Below are positions 51,621 to 61,700 of a stretch of 64,000 nucleotides of DNA, piece after piece. This stretch comes from Chitinophagaceae bacterium (GTDB lineage: Bacteria > Bacteroidota > Bacteroidia > Chitinophagales > UBA10324). Within the stretch, counting starts at the first letter, position 1, and every line of letters begins with the position of its first letter. The stretch is from assembly GCA_016704325.1 (NCBI GenBank), contig JADJAG010000011.1, positions 124,001 to 188,000 of the forward strand, in the 5' to 3' direction. The translations under genes and the position numbers were made by a program. The notes beneath the pieces were generated by a model. That model ran no database searches. It saw nothing but the letters and a program-made list of their open reading frames with translations, and was not told the DNA's origin.

Positions 51621-54600
51621 CTACCAATTCGCTTCAATCCTGCTTCCCGTTTCCTCTTCATTTACAATGTGCACACAGGTATCAATTTCCTGCTGCATTT
51701 CCTTTACATGAGAGATGATGCCGACGATGCGATTTTCTTTTCGCAATGACCGAAGTGTTTCGAACACCATTCCCAGAGATTCATTATCCAATGAGCCAAA
51801 TCCTTCGTCGAGGAAAAAGAAATTCTGTTTTGATTTCGAATGAATCTGAATGCTGTCGGCTAATGCAAGTGCAAGTGATAGGGCGGCCTGAAATTTTTGT
51901 CCGCCGGAAAGTGTTTTTACACTCCGCAACTGTCCGTTATTCATAAAATCACGCACGAGGAAATTATTACTCTCACTTACCTCCAGTCGCAATTTCTGTT
52001 GTGTGAGTTTGTAGAATCGCTCATTGGCGGCATTGCACAGTTGTTGCAAATGCACAGCGGAAACATAATTTACAAATCCGCTGGCTTTGAATAAATTTTT
52101 TAAGGTGGCAATATCGGCAGCGCGTAGCAGCACCTGGTTTAACTCTTGCGTTAAAAGCGTCCGCTGCTCAAGATTTTGTTTCTCCTGCTTTACGACTGCT
52201 GAAAGATCTGCCTTTTGCTGTTGTTGCTCTTCCACAATCACCACATTCGCTGCAATTTCATCAGCCAATTGTTGATGTGCTTCCTCATCATAAGTTTTGC
52301 CTGCTGCTTCTCTTTCACTTTCTTCCAGCATTTGCTTTGCAGTATGCACCTGCTGCTGAAATATTCTAAGAGAATTTTTTGAACGATCGATATTCAGATT
52401 GGTGGCGAGTAACTCTAATAGCTCTGCTTCCTTAATCCCTGATTCCTGAGAGAGCAACTGCAACTTATCCTGTACTTCTGTCATCAGCGTAACAGACCGC
52501 TGATAGGCATTTTGACCGGAAGAAATTGTTCCGGTCAGCTCTCCTGTTGCTTTACGTAATTGCTGTAGCTGCTGATCAAGTGACTGGTAGTTTTTTTCAG
52601 CGGAAGCAAATGCTGTTGTTAAATGCTTTATCTCTTCCTCGAGTATAGCTGTGTCAGCCGATTCGTAATCCTCCGGGCGCAATACTACTAACTGGCCTTT
52701 CAGTAAATCAATCTGCGCGTGGTGGCCAGACAGTTTAGCTTTCAGATCATCCAGTGTTGCTCTTCCATTTTCTCTAATTGTTTCTTTAGCTTTTTTTTGC
52801 TTTTCTTTTTCATCGAGCTGCGATTCGGTTTCTTTGATTGACTTTTGTTCAGCCGTGACTTGGACAAATAGCTTGTTTATTGCCTTTTCATCTTCTTTGT
52901 TATAGGTAGTCCAAATAAACTTAGCGTTGTGTTCCTTTAAGGCTTTTTCTTCTCTCTCCTGCCGCTGCTGCAAGTCCTTCAATTGTTCCGACAATGCTGC
53001 TTCACTGTTTTCCATCATCTCCATTTCCTGAATGGCTTTTGAAAGTAGGGCATTGTTTTTTTGAAAGGTTTCCTTTGCAGTTCTTATCTTTTTTACTTCC
53101 GATTTAACATGTGAAGCGGAAAGAATTTGCGGATGATCCAATGCTCCGCATAATGGGCAGGGCTCACCCGGTTTCAGATTGGTAGCATGCTCTTCCAATT
53201 CCTGTTGCAGCAGTAATCGTTGAAGTTCGTACTCTGTGTTTTGCAATAATTGCTCAGATGATTCAAGCGCCGGTTTCAATTGATTGACCAGTATCCCGGG
53301 CTCATCAACATTCACCTCAGGAATTAGCTTTCTCAGCGCAGGAGTAAATACTGCTTTTCTTTTTGCTGAAAGTTGAATTAACTTTTCCTTTACCGTATTC
53401 ACTTCCTGCATGGTATTTTGCATTGCAGACAACAAGGCATTCTTTTGTACAAACCAATTACTGATTGCTGAAATCACCATCAAATCAGGAAGGTTATTCT
53501 TTTGCTCTTTAATCTTTTCTGTTAAAGTATCCTGTTGTTGTTGCAGCGCTGCAATGTCCTGTTCAGTTTCTTGTAAGAATACCATTCCTTTCTCCATGCG
53601 CCCGGATATAACTTTCCGATCCTGCTGTAGCTGATTCCATTGTATGATTTTCTGTAATTCCGCACTTTTCTCTTTTAACTGCAGCCTGTTTTCAAATGCC
53701 TGCTTCACCTCAGGATATTGTTTTTCCTTTGCGTCTAATGCTTGCCGGGTTTCCTGCAACAACTGCATTTGCTGATCCAATACAACTTTCTGTTTTGCTG
53801 CCTCTTGCTGTATTTCATTTCGCCGGTCGAACAACGGCTTGAAATGTAACATGCAGAATTCAAACTTGTTGATGCGTTGCTCCAGCGCTGTCATTTCAGG
53901 TTCCTGCTGTTGCAGAAGATGAAGAACTTCTCGCTGTTCTGCAATACGCTGGAATTGTCTTTTCAAATGTGAAAACAATTGCTCCGCAGTCTTCTTTTCG
54001 GTAATTACCTGCTGATAGCTTTTCAGCTGTTCACGCAACCGGTTTAGTTCATTTTCCTTTACTGAAATTTCCGCTGCCGTAACCACTCCTGTTTGCTGAA
54101 TACGCTCTTCGAGGCGAATGCGCTGCTCATTGGCCTTTTGTTCGAGCCTGGATACATTTTCTGATAATTCGAATTTCTGAAGATGAAAGAGTTCCTTCAT
54201 CATCCGGGTGCGCTCGGTATCTGTAAGCTCAAGAAATTCCTGGAACTTGCCTTGCGGAATAATGATGGTACGACGGAAATTTTCATAGCTGAGCTGTAAG
54301 ATGTCAGCAGTACTGTCTACCTCCACCGGCTGCCAATCGCCGTTTGTTTTTTTGTAGGCTGTTCTGTCGAGGGTTGTTACTTTATCAAAATTCCTGCTAT
54401 TGCGTTTTCCTTTAACCACATAACGATATTCCTGTTCTCCGGCACCTGTCTTAAAAATAAAATCTATAAAGATTTCTTTTGACTGCAGGTTCATCATGTT
54501 GTAAGCGCGATCGTCGCGTTTATGCAAACGTTCTGTTTCACCGTACAGGGCGAATGAGATGGCTTCGAGAATTGTAGACTTTCCGCTGCCTACCGATCCG

Positions 54601-54701
54601 AAGATGCCAAAGATGCCGGCATTCGTAAGCGGCTCAAAGTTGATGGTTTGCTTCTGCTGATAGGAATAGATTCCCTGTATGGTGAGACTGATCGGTATCA
54701 T
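51621..54701 (-). CDS. sbcC: Exonuclease SbcC
   Basis: This is the large SMC-like ATPase subunit of the SbcCD (Mre11-Rad50-type) nuclease that processes hairpins and double-strand ends. The 1026-residue product has an N-terminal Walker A (FGSVGSGKSTILEA, residues 34-47), two long coiled-coil arms, and a zinc-hook CPLCG near residue 513. In the C-terminal half are the signature VKTLSGGQKFQAALSLALAL and Walker B FFFLDEGFGSLDNE. Its start overlaps the sbcD stop by four bases (ATGA), so the two are translationally coupled. Confidence 0.95.
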   Translation of the reverse strand: MIPISLTIQGIYSYQQKQTINFEPLTNAGIFGIFGSVGSGKSTILEAISFALYGETERLHKRDDRAYNMMNLQSKEIFIDFIFKTGAGEQEYRYVVKGKRNSRNFDKVTTLDRTAYKKTNGDWQPVEVDSTADILQLSYENFRRTIIIPQGKFQEFLELTDTERTRMMKELFHLQKFELSENVSRLEQKANEQRIRLEERIQQTGVVTAAEISVKENELNRLREQLKSYQQVITEKKTAEQLFSHLKRQFQRIAEQREVLHLLQQQEPEMTALEQRINKFEFCMLHFKPLFDRRNEIQQEAAKQKVVLDQQMQLLQETRQALDAKEKQYPEVKQAFENRLQLKEKSAELQKIIQWNQLQQDRKVISGRMEKGMVFLQETEQDIAALQQQQDTLTEKIKEQKNNLPDLMVISAISNWFVQKNALLSAMQNTMQEVNTVKEKLIQLSAKRKAVFTPALRKLIPEVNVDEPGILVNQLKPALESSEQLLQNTEYELQRLLLQQELEEHATNLKPGEPCPLCGALDHPQILSASHVKSEVKKIRTAKETFQKNNALLSKAIQEMEMMENSEAALSEQLKDLQQRQEREEKALKEHNAKFIWTTYNKEDEKAINKLFVQVTAEQKSIKETESQLDEKEKQKKAKETIRENGRATLDDLKAKLSGHHAQIDLLKGQLVVLRPEDYESADTAILEEEIKHLTTAFASAEKNYQSLDQQLQQLRKATGELTGTISSGQNAYQRSVTLMTEVQDKLQLLSQESGIKEAELLELLATNLNIDRSKNSLRIFQQQVHTAKQMLEESEREAAGKTYDEEAHQQLADEIAANVVIVEEQQQQKADLSAVVKQEKQNLEQRTLLTQELNQVLLRAADIATLKNLFKASGFVNYVSAVHLQQLCNAANERFYKLTQQKLRLEVSESNNFLVRDFMNNGQLRSVKTLSGGQKFQAALSLALALADSIQIHSKSKQNFFFLDEGFGSLDNESLGMVFETLRSLRKENRIVGIISHVKEMQQEIDTCVHIVNEEETGSRIEANW

Positions 54702-55924
54702 AGGTTCTCCTCCGCTGCCAACACTTCTTTAAACAGATTCAGCATATTTTCATTTGGCTGCTGACCTTTCTGCTGGTTGAAGTATTCCACAAAAAGCTCA
54801 TTGATATTCTTAGTGATGTCAGGCGTTATAATTGTTTCACGACCGGTTGATTCTTTGCGCTTTAATTCGGGAATGATGTTGATGATGGCAGGATGGGCTG
54901 CATTTAATTGCTTCCGTTGTTCAGCGGTCAGAAAATCATCCGTAACCATGGTGAGTTCTACCAGCGCATCGTGGTGATTGCTGAGCCATTCGACGGCTTC
55001 CTCCATGTTTTCCGTACGAAATCGCAAGAGCCGTTTGCCCTTTTGCAACGGTACTTCAATATAAGAAACAGGCAAGGCAGGCGAAGCATCAATCAATATC
55101 ACAAATTTCTGCTGGTTGGCTTCACTGAAACTGTAAGCCAGCGGACTGCTGCTATACATTACCGGGCATGGAACAGTATCAATCAGCTGCTTGCGGTGCA
55201 GATGGCCAAGTGCAACATACTGCATCTGCGAAGGAATATTTTCTGAGTAAACAGCCTGTGCACCACCCAAATGCAGGATCGGTTTTTCCTCTTCCGGTTC
55301 ATCGGGTGCAGGTGCATCCTTTTTCATCAGGTATAGATGTGCCATCATCATATTTACTCCCTGATCATCGCAATAGGCAGTTGCCAAATGTTGCCAATGC
55401 TGCTGCAGTAATGTTCGTAAAGCAGCGTCAGGATCTTCTGTACCCAGAAATGATTTCAACCTTAACTCACTCGCATAAGGTGTGAGCAATAATCGCAAAG
55501 GAAAATCTGATAGCGGAAGTTTTAATTCTAAAAATCCCACATCGCTTTTTGTAATCTCTATTCCGTTTTTGATCGAAAATGGCTTGACGACCGTATTCGG
55601 AAAACCGGCGAAAATAATTCCACATTCACGCGCCAGCGGATCGGGTGCTTCGATGCGTTCGGGACTGTCATGGTTTCCGGCAATAGCGAGTACCGCACGC
55701 TGCCCATTATTGGCAAGTCGTTTTACTGTTTTGTAAAATAATTCAATGGCTTCTGTGGAGGGGTTGAATGTATCGAAAAGATCACCGGCTATGAGCACGG
55801 CATCTACCTGCTGTTGTTCTGCTATATCACAAATTTCATCCAGCACATCTTCCTGTTCCGGTATGCGGGAGAAATTTTCAAGTCTTTTTCCAAGATGCCA
55901 GTCAGCAGTGTGCAGTATGCGCAT
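54698..55924 (-). CDS. sbcD: Exonuclease SbcD
   Basis: This Mre11-type nuclease subunit of SbcCD has 408 residues. The calcineurin-like phosphoesterase motifs are visible: MRILHTADWHLGKRL (metal site 1), VLIAGDLFDTFNPS, AIAGNHDSPERIEA, and YVALGHLHRKQLI (His cluster). The C-terminal part is the family's capping domain and a tail that contacts SbcC. It lies first in the sbcDC pair and overlaps sbcC. Confidence 0.95.
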   Translation of the reverse strand: MRILHTADWHLGKRLENFSRIPEQEDVLDEICDIAEQQQVDAVLIAGDLFDTFNPSTEAIELFYKTVKRLANNGQRAVLAIAGNHDSPERIEAPDPLARECGIIFAGFPNTVVKPFSIKNGIEITKSDVGFLELKLPLSDFPLRLLLTPYASELRLKSFLGTEDPDAALRTLLQQHWQHLATAYCDDQGVNMMMAHLYLMKKDAPAPDEPEEEKPILHLGGAQAVYSENIPSQMQYVALGHLHRKQLIDTVPCPVMYSSSPLAYSFSEANQQKFVILIDASPALPVSYIEVPLQKGKRLLRFRTENMEEAVEWLSNHHDALVELTMVTDDFLTAEQRKQLNAAHPAIINIIPELKRKESTGRETIITPDITKNINELFVEYFNQQKGQQPNENMLNLFKEVLAAEENL

Positions 55925-55971
55925 AAAATGATGATAGCTTGATGAACTACAATTTGAAGATACGTGATTTA

Positions 55972-56733
55972 TTACCCGCGGTCGAGATAAAAAGGATTTG
56001 CCTGAGCTGTAGGTGTTATCACCAATTCATTAATACAAACATGTGGCGGCAGCGTGGCACAATAATACACCACATTGGCAATATCCTCAGCAACTAAAGG
56101 CTGATATCCTTTGTAAACAGCTTTAGCCCGTTCTTCATCTCCCTTGAATCGGACATTGGAAAATTCCGTTTCCACAGCACCTGGATGGATGGCGGTGACT
56201 TTAATCTGGTGTTTCAGCAGATCAATGCGCATGCCTTGCGAAAGTGCATCCACGGCAAATTTAGAAGCGCAGTACACATTTCCTTTCTCATAGACCTGTT
56301 TCGCGGCCACCGAACCGATATTAAATATGTGTCCCTGTTGGCGGGCTATCATAAATGGAACTACTGCTTTTGTTACGTATAGCAATCCTTTCACGTTGGT
56401 GTCAATCATCTGATCCCAGTCATCCGTTGAGCCATCCTGTATGAGATCTAACCCTGCTGCAAGGCCTGCATTATTTACCAGTATCAAGATGTTGTTTCTC
56501 CATGTTTCAGGTAAGGAGGCAATGGCTTTGACAACCGCTTCTTTATCGCGCACATCGAAGTTCAGCGGAAGCACTTCGGCATTATATTCTTTCTTTAACT
56601 CCGCCGCCACAGATTGTAACCGGTCGGCTCTGCGGCCGGTGATGATGATCCGATAGTTGTTCTTTGCGAAAATGGTTGCGATAGCCTTGCCGAATCCGGA
56701 AGTGGCTCCGGTGATAAAGATGATGGGTGACAT
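55972..56733 (-). CDS. Short-chain dehydrogenase/reductase, NADP-dependent
   Basis: The start at 56733 is chosen because MSPIIFITGATSGFGKAIAT begins the Rossmann fold there and is preceded by AGGAA; a longer frame from 56919 adds 62 unrelated residues. The 253-residue classical SDR has TGATSGFG (residues 8-15) for cofactor binding, NNAG, the catalytic Ser141 (IGSV), and Tyr154/Lys158 (YCASK). The Arg-rich ITGRRADRL after the second strand favours NADP. It resembles the YdfG group (serine or 3-hydroxy acid dehydrogenases). It stands alone between sbcD and the TSP3 barrel gene. Confidence 0.9.
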   Translation of the reverse strand: MSPIIFITGATSGFGKAIATIFAKNNYRIIITGRRADRLQSVAAELKKEYNAEVLPLNFDVRDKEAVVKAIASLPETWRNNILILVNNAGLAAGLDLIQDGSTDDWDQMIDTNVKGLLYVTKAVVPFMIARQQGHIFNIGSVAAKQVYEKGNVYCASKFAVDALSQGMRIDLLKHQIKVTAIHPGAVETEFSNVRFKGDEERAKAVYKGYQPLVAEDIANVVYYCATLPPHVCINELVITPTAQANPFYLDRG

Positions 56734-56928
56734 TTCCTGATAGGTATTATTTCCAGTTTGAAAAGTATGAAACGAGGCAGGCATCAGCATACCATTACAC
56801 AGCATGAAAATCAGTTGATACCTGCCAGGTTTGTAAAGATGCTGCTTTGATGCAAAAGAAAAAACGGTTTTGAAAATATAGCTCGAAAAGCTTGCTGTAT
56901 TCCAGGTTAAGCTGAACAAATGGCCGGA

Positions 56929-58740
56929 TCAGAAATTGAATACAAGGCCGCCATGAATTCCAAAGGAATAATAAATGGATTTCGCTTTGCTGTTATAAAG
57001 TGGGTTATAGGGATCGTTGGTTGTATTTACCAATTGATAACCTGACGACTGATCGCTGAGTGGTGCCATGCAACCTGCCGCGCCAAATTTCAAGGCCAGT
57101 TTACCTTTATCATCCAGTTTATAAGCTACATCAAACATAACATTTAGTGCAAAGCCACTGCGATCGGCATTGCCGTCTTCACCTGAATAATTTTTTCCGG
57201 TTGCAAAATCGTATCCGCTGTTATTCAACAAATCAAATACTGCATTGGCGCCCGGAACACTGTCCTGCTGGTTGATCGCATCAGCAGTTAGCAGGATATT
57301 CCAGGTAGAGCTTTCATTATAATAATCATAATAGGTTACGGCATCCTGGGTGATTGTATCTACCTGGTAGATACCCTCGATGTCTATATTGGCATTGTAT
57401 TTTGCTGTATTATTAAATGCAATGTAGGAAGGACCGATGCTGAATTCCCAGCTCCACTTAAAGGATTCCTTATCTGTTTTTTTCTTGCTAAACATATCCC
57501 GGTAACGGAACAGGAGCGGAACATTGATGATTTTGTAGTCAATAGTTTCTGTAGACCCTTCCTGCAGCGTTACCCGCCGGCGGTAATCATCTTGTCCATC
57601 ATTCGCTTTGAAAGTATAAACTGCATCCTCCGTAACCAGGTAATCTGCCGAAAAGCCGGTGTAGGAAATACCAAGGGCGATACCTGCGCGCTTTTTCTTT
57701 TTTCCGAAATACCATGCGATGTCTGCGCCAAATACCGGACTGAATATTAATCCCGGGCTTTCCAGTTTTCCTTCAGCTGATTGTAATATGTCCGGTTCGT
57801 TGTAACCCAACTGATCAAGTGATGGCATATTGAGGCCGGCATCATTTAAGTGTGCACCGATCCATGCAGTTACGTTAACGTTAGAAAGAAAATAATCAGG
57901 CGGGCAACCGCTGTTGCCGGCAACGCCGTAAATAAAATCACATTTATCATCTGCATCGGCAATGCCGTCCAGGTCGCTGTCCAGGCAACCGGCGGCGGTA
58001 AAATCTCCCATCTGCCCGGGGCATTCATCTTCTTCATTAATCACACCGTCACGATCATCATCATTAAGGCATATTGCATTTTCAACTTTTGTACCAGGGT
58101 CAAGGCTGATGCTGTTGATTCTTGCTATATTATTCCTGACCGTTATGCTTACTATTAATGTATTCGATGCCTGGAAATTGTAGGTACGATTGTCTCTGTC
58201 TTTGATGAGATTCCTGATCGCTTCTGAAACTTTTTCTGCATTTACCTCTTCTATATTATCCTGTTCCATCCTGTATTGTACGATATGGGCAACCAGGGAA
58301 TCGATATTTTTAATTACATACTGTCTATATTTCTCGCCATAGATTGTTCTTGCTATGCTGACATTGATCACGCTATCAGAGCTGAGGTTGTCGTAATTAT
58401 AAATAATGGGACCATTTACTGTAATCTTCAGGTTTTTAAATTCAAGCGCTACATCATGGGCATACACTTCCACAGTTGCAGGAGAAGTTTTATAAGGTTC
58501 CGGGTCCTTGTAAATTGACGGTGCAAATGAACCATTGAGATCATCTTCTATCAGTGCATCGGTCCAAAAAAGGCTCTTGTATTTGTTGAATATTCTGATA
58601 TCCGCTGCATCGTCACTTGCTTCCGTTAAGCCCAAAGACCATGATTCTATCAGGTCATTGATGGCCAATGTATCCTTAATGCCCTGCGCACCTACCCATG
58701 CCGGCATCAAAAAAATAAAAAGAGACAGGTAATATTTCAT
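56929..58740 (-). CDS. Outer-membrane beta-barrel protein with thrombospondin type 3 calcium-binding repeats
   Basis: The 603-residue product has a signal peptide (MKYYLSLFIFLMPAWVGAQG), a unique N-terminal domain of about 200 residues, and one or two thrombospondin type 3-like repeats around residues 228-275 (DDDRDGVINEEDECPG, DSDLDGIADADDKC). These acidic loops would bind calcium. The C-terminal ~300 residues are strand-rich and end in IHGGLVFNF, a typical barrel terminal strand. It follows the giant PKD-like protein gene by only 11 bases, so the two are probably co-transcribed. Confidence 0.82.
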   Translation of the reverse strand: MKYYLSLFIFLMPAWVGAQGIKDTLAINDLIESWSLGLTEASDDAADIRIFNKYKSLFWTDALIEDDLNGSFAPSIYKDPEPYKTSPATVEVYAHDVALEFKNLKITVNGPIIYNYDNLSSDSVINVSIARTIYGEKYRQYVIKNIDSLVAHIVQYRMEQDNIEEVNAEKVSEAIRNLIKDRDNRTYNFQASNTLIVSITVRNNIARINSISLDPGTKVENAICLNDDDRDGVINEEDECPGQMGDFTAAGCLDSDLDGIADADDKCDFIYGVAGNSGCPPDYFLSNVNVTAWIGAHLNDAGLNMPSLDQLGYNEPDILQSAEGKLESPGLIFSPVFGADIAWYFGKKKKRAGIALGISYTGFSADYLVTEDAVYTFKANDGQDDYRRRVTLQEGSTETIDYKIINVPLLFRYRDMFSKKKTDKESFKWSWEFSIGPSYIAFNNTAKYNANIDIEGIYQVDTITQDAVTYYDYYNESSTWNILLTADAINQQDSVPGANAVFDLLNNSGYDFATGKNYSGEDGNADRSGFALNVMFDVAYKLDDKGKLALKFGAAGCMAPLSDQSSGYQLVNTTNDPYNPLYNSKAKSIYYSFGIHGGLVFNF

Positions 58741-58751
58741 TTTTGGTAGCG

Positions 58752-61700
58752 CTAATTTGAAATAATGATGCTTGTGGTTAATCTCCTCTGATCACTGCCA
58801 ACCAGTTGCAACAGGTACAAGCCATCCGTTAAATGTGACTGACTGATGAGCTGGCTCACTTCCCCTGTCTTCTTCTCAAAGGTGGAATAGTATACTCTTT
58901 CACCAAGCGTATTGTACAAACTGGCTTCAATGGTTCCGTAAATATTTCCTTTCAAGCTGATGACAAATTCACCGGGAGAAGGATTAGGATAGACGGAGAC
59001 TGCAGCAGCATGATCTGCTGCATCCTGGTCTGCAAGTTTCTTCGGAGCGTAAGGTCCGTTGTAATACACTTTGCTCCGGCATTCCCCTTCTTTCAATAAT
59101 ACCCAAAATGCATATTGCATTGTATCCAGTTGCCCGGCATTAATAAACTTTGCTTCAGGGGTAAATACCTGGTACACCTGGTTTGGAATGCTATCCGGTG
59201 CGCCGAGCGTGGTATCATTTATTTTCACATCAAAGCCCCATTGATAGCCGCTGTCTACCGCCAAAGAATTATCCGGATATACCAACAGGTTACCTGGCTG
59301 TTTCAGGAAAATCTTCCGCTCATTAATTGAATCAATACTATTGGTGACAAAGACCACCTGCATAGCCGAATCGGGACAACCACCCAATTCTTCGCTGTTG
59401 TAAGCATATGCCTTGATCACCACTTCATCCACCTGATTGTTAAAACTGATCACCGTATTTGGATTGCTCGCATTGCGTATGTCCACTGCTGATGCAGGAA
59501 CGGATGCCCAGTTATAGGTAAGTCCTTTTACTGCAGTGGTATCGTCTATATTAAAGTTGATATTTTCTGATCCGCGGCAAAGGGTAATAGTATCGGTATT
59601 TGGCAGCAATGAAGTAAATAGCGGCAGTGCCGGAGAAGGATTCACCGTTACTACGAGGGTAGTATCGCTGATGCAGAAGTTGGCGCCAACAGAATAAATA
59701 AGTGTGATGCCATATTCGACAGGAATCTTTGCATAATTGATACTATCAATCAATAAGTCAGGTATGAGGTTGAGTGAATCGGCGACAAACTTACTGGTGT
59801 TACCGGAAACGAACTGCACGGGCAGTGTGATCCAGCTGTAAAAAACATTATTGTTAAAGCTGGGTGCTATCGTGTAATTGAGCTCGTTGCCACTGCAGAT
59901 GGAAACGGCAGCTGCAGCTGTCAATTTAGGAACAGGATTTACGGTTACATCAAATGAAACATTATCACCTGCACAATTATTACTGCCTGCAACAACAGCA
60001 ATTTCTATCGTTGCTGTCACAGGAATGGTATCATTATTAATTGCGTTAAAAGACGGAATTGCACCGGTACCGCTTAGCCCAAATCCAACATCAACGGTAC
60101 TGGTCCAGGTAAATGCAGCTCCGGGTGTTGTGCTGGAAAACAGAATCGTTTCTACATCATCTGCATTACAATAAACTTTGTCCGGTACAGGATCAATTAT
60201 CGGGGTAGGATTTACTGTTACCAACACAAATGCAACATTGGAACAAACGGAGTCTGGAGTAGTAAGCGTATACTGATAAGTGACCAGTTGTGGCGTTGGA
60301 GTTGTGTTGAACAATAACTCATTAATGGCACTGGTATCTGCTGTAGTGGCAGTATTTCCGATGGCATCGTCAGGTTTCGACCAGCTGAAATAAATACCGG
60401 GTGTAGCACTCACAGCCTGGTAACTGAATTCGGTATTGTTACAAATCGTTGCAGCAGTTGCACTATTCAATTTCATTGACGGGTTTACCGTTACTTCCAG
60501 TTCCTGCTGATAGATACATTCGCCGATCTGCAAAGTAATTTCATAAATCACAGTAAGAGAAGTATCCGTGGTATTGTCCAGCGTTTCATTAATCAGGCTG
60601 CCAATACCTGAACCGGCCGGATTACTGATTCCGGCAACAGCATTCCTGCTCCAGTTGAAAATTACACCGATCGTATTGCTCGCTGCCTGGTAAACAAATG
60701 GTGCATTATCGCAAGTAATAGCTACCGTATCACCGGATAAACTGAGTGTAGGGAAGACAGTGACTACGAGGTTTTGCTGGAAGGGGCAACCATTGGGTTC
60801 AATTAAAGTAAAAGCATACGTAACTTCAACAGGATTGTCTGTCGTGTTTTCAAGTGTCTCACTAATTAACGGACTATTTGCAGAACCAGCCGGATTACTG
60901 ATGCCGGGAACACTGTCTCTCACCCAGCTGAAAGTGGTGCCGGGAATGGTGCTGGTGGCTTCATATTCAAACAGGGAATTGTTGCAAACCGTATCGCGCA
61001 ATACCACACTGTTCAATACAGGATTAGGGATCACTTTCACGATTACATCCTGGAAATTGGATGCGCAACCATTGGCAGTGAGTGTAAAATTATATACAAC
61101 TGAAATGGTATCTGTAGTTGTATTATTCAATGATTCGTTGACCAGTTCTGTACTTCCCGAGTTGAATCCATTACTAATTCCGGCAACAGGATTCCTGATC
61201 CAGGTGATGCTGGTTCCCGGGGTTAAGCTGGTGGCCAGATAAACAAATGGCACACTGTCGCAGGTAATCACATTCAGCGAACTGTTAAGGACAGGTTTTG
61301 GAAATACCGTAACGGCAAGCGTGTCAGTACCGGAGCATGCAACACCGGAAGTTAGTTGAAAACTATACTTCACAAGAACAGGTAAGGGTGAAGTATTATT
61401 AAGGACTTCATTAATAATATTTGTAGTAGCTGAAGCAGCAGTATTGCCAAAAATATCAGCACCACGTGACCAGCTGAAAGAAGTATTGCTTACACTGGAC
61501 AAGGCAGTATAAGTAAAGGTAGTACCATTACAAACCGAACCGGTTTTGGAACTGGTGAGCTCCGGTCCGGGCGTTATGGAAATAGTAAATACAGCAGGCA
61601 AAGCGCCGGAACAATTTCTTGCTGTAACGGAAACGGTGATCGTTGCTGTTATGGTTATACTACCGCTATTACTTGCCACGAAAGAAGGAATCGCGCCAAC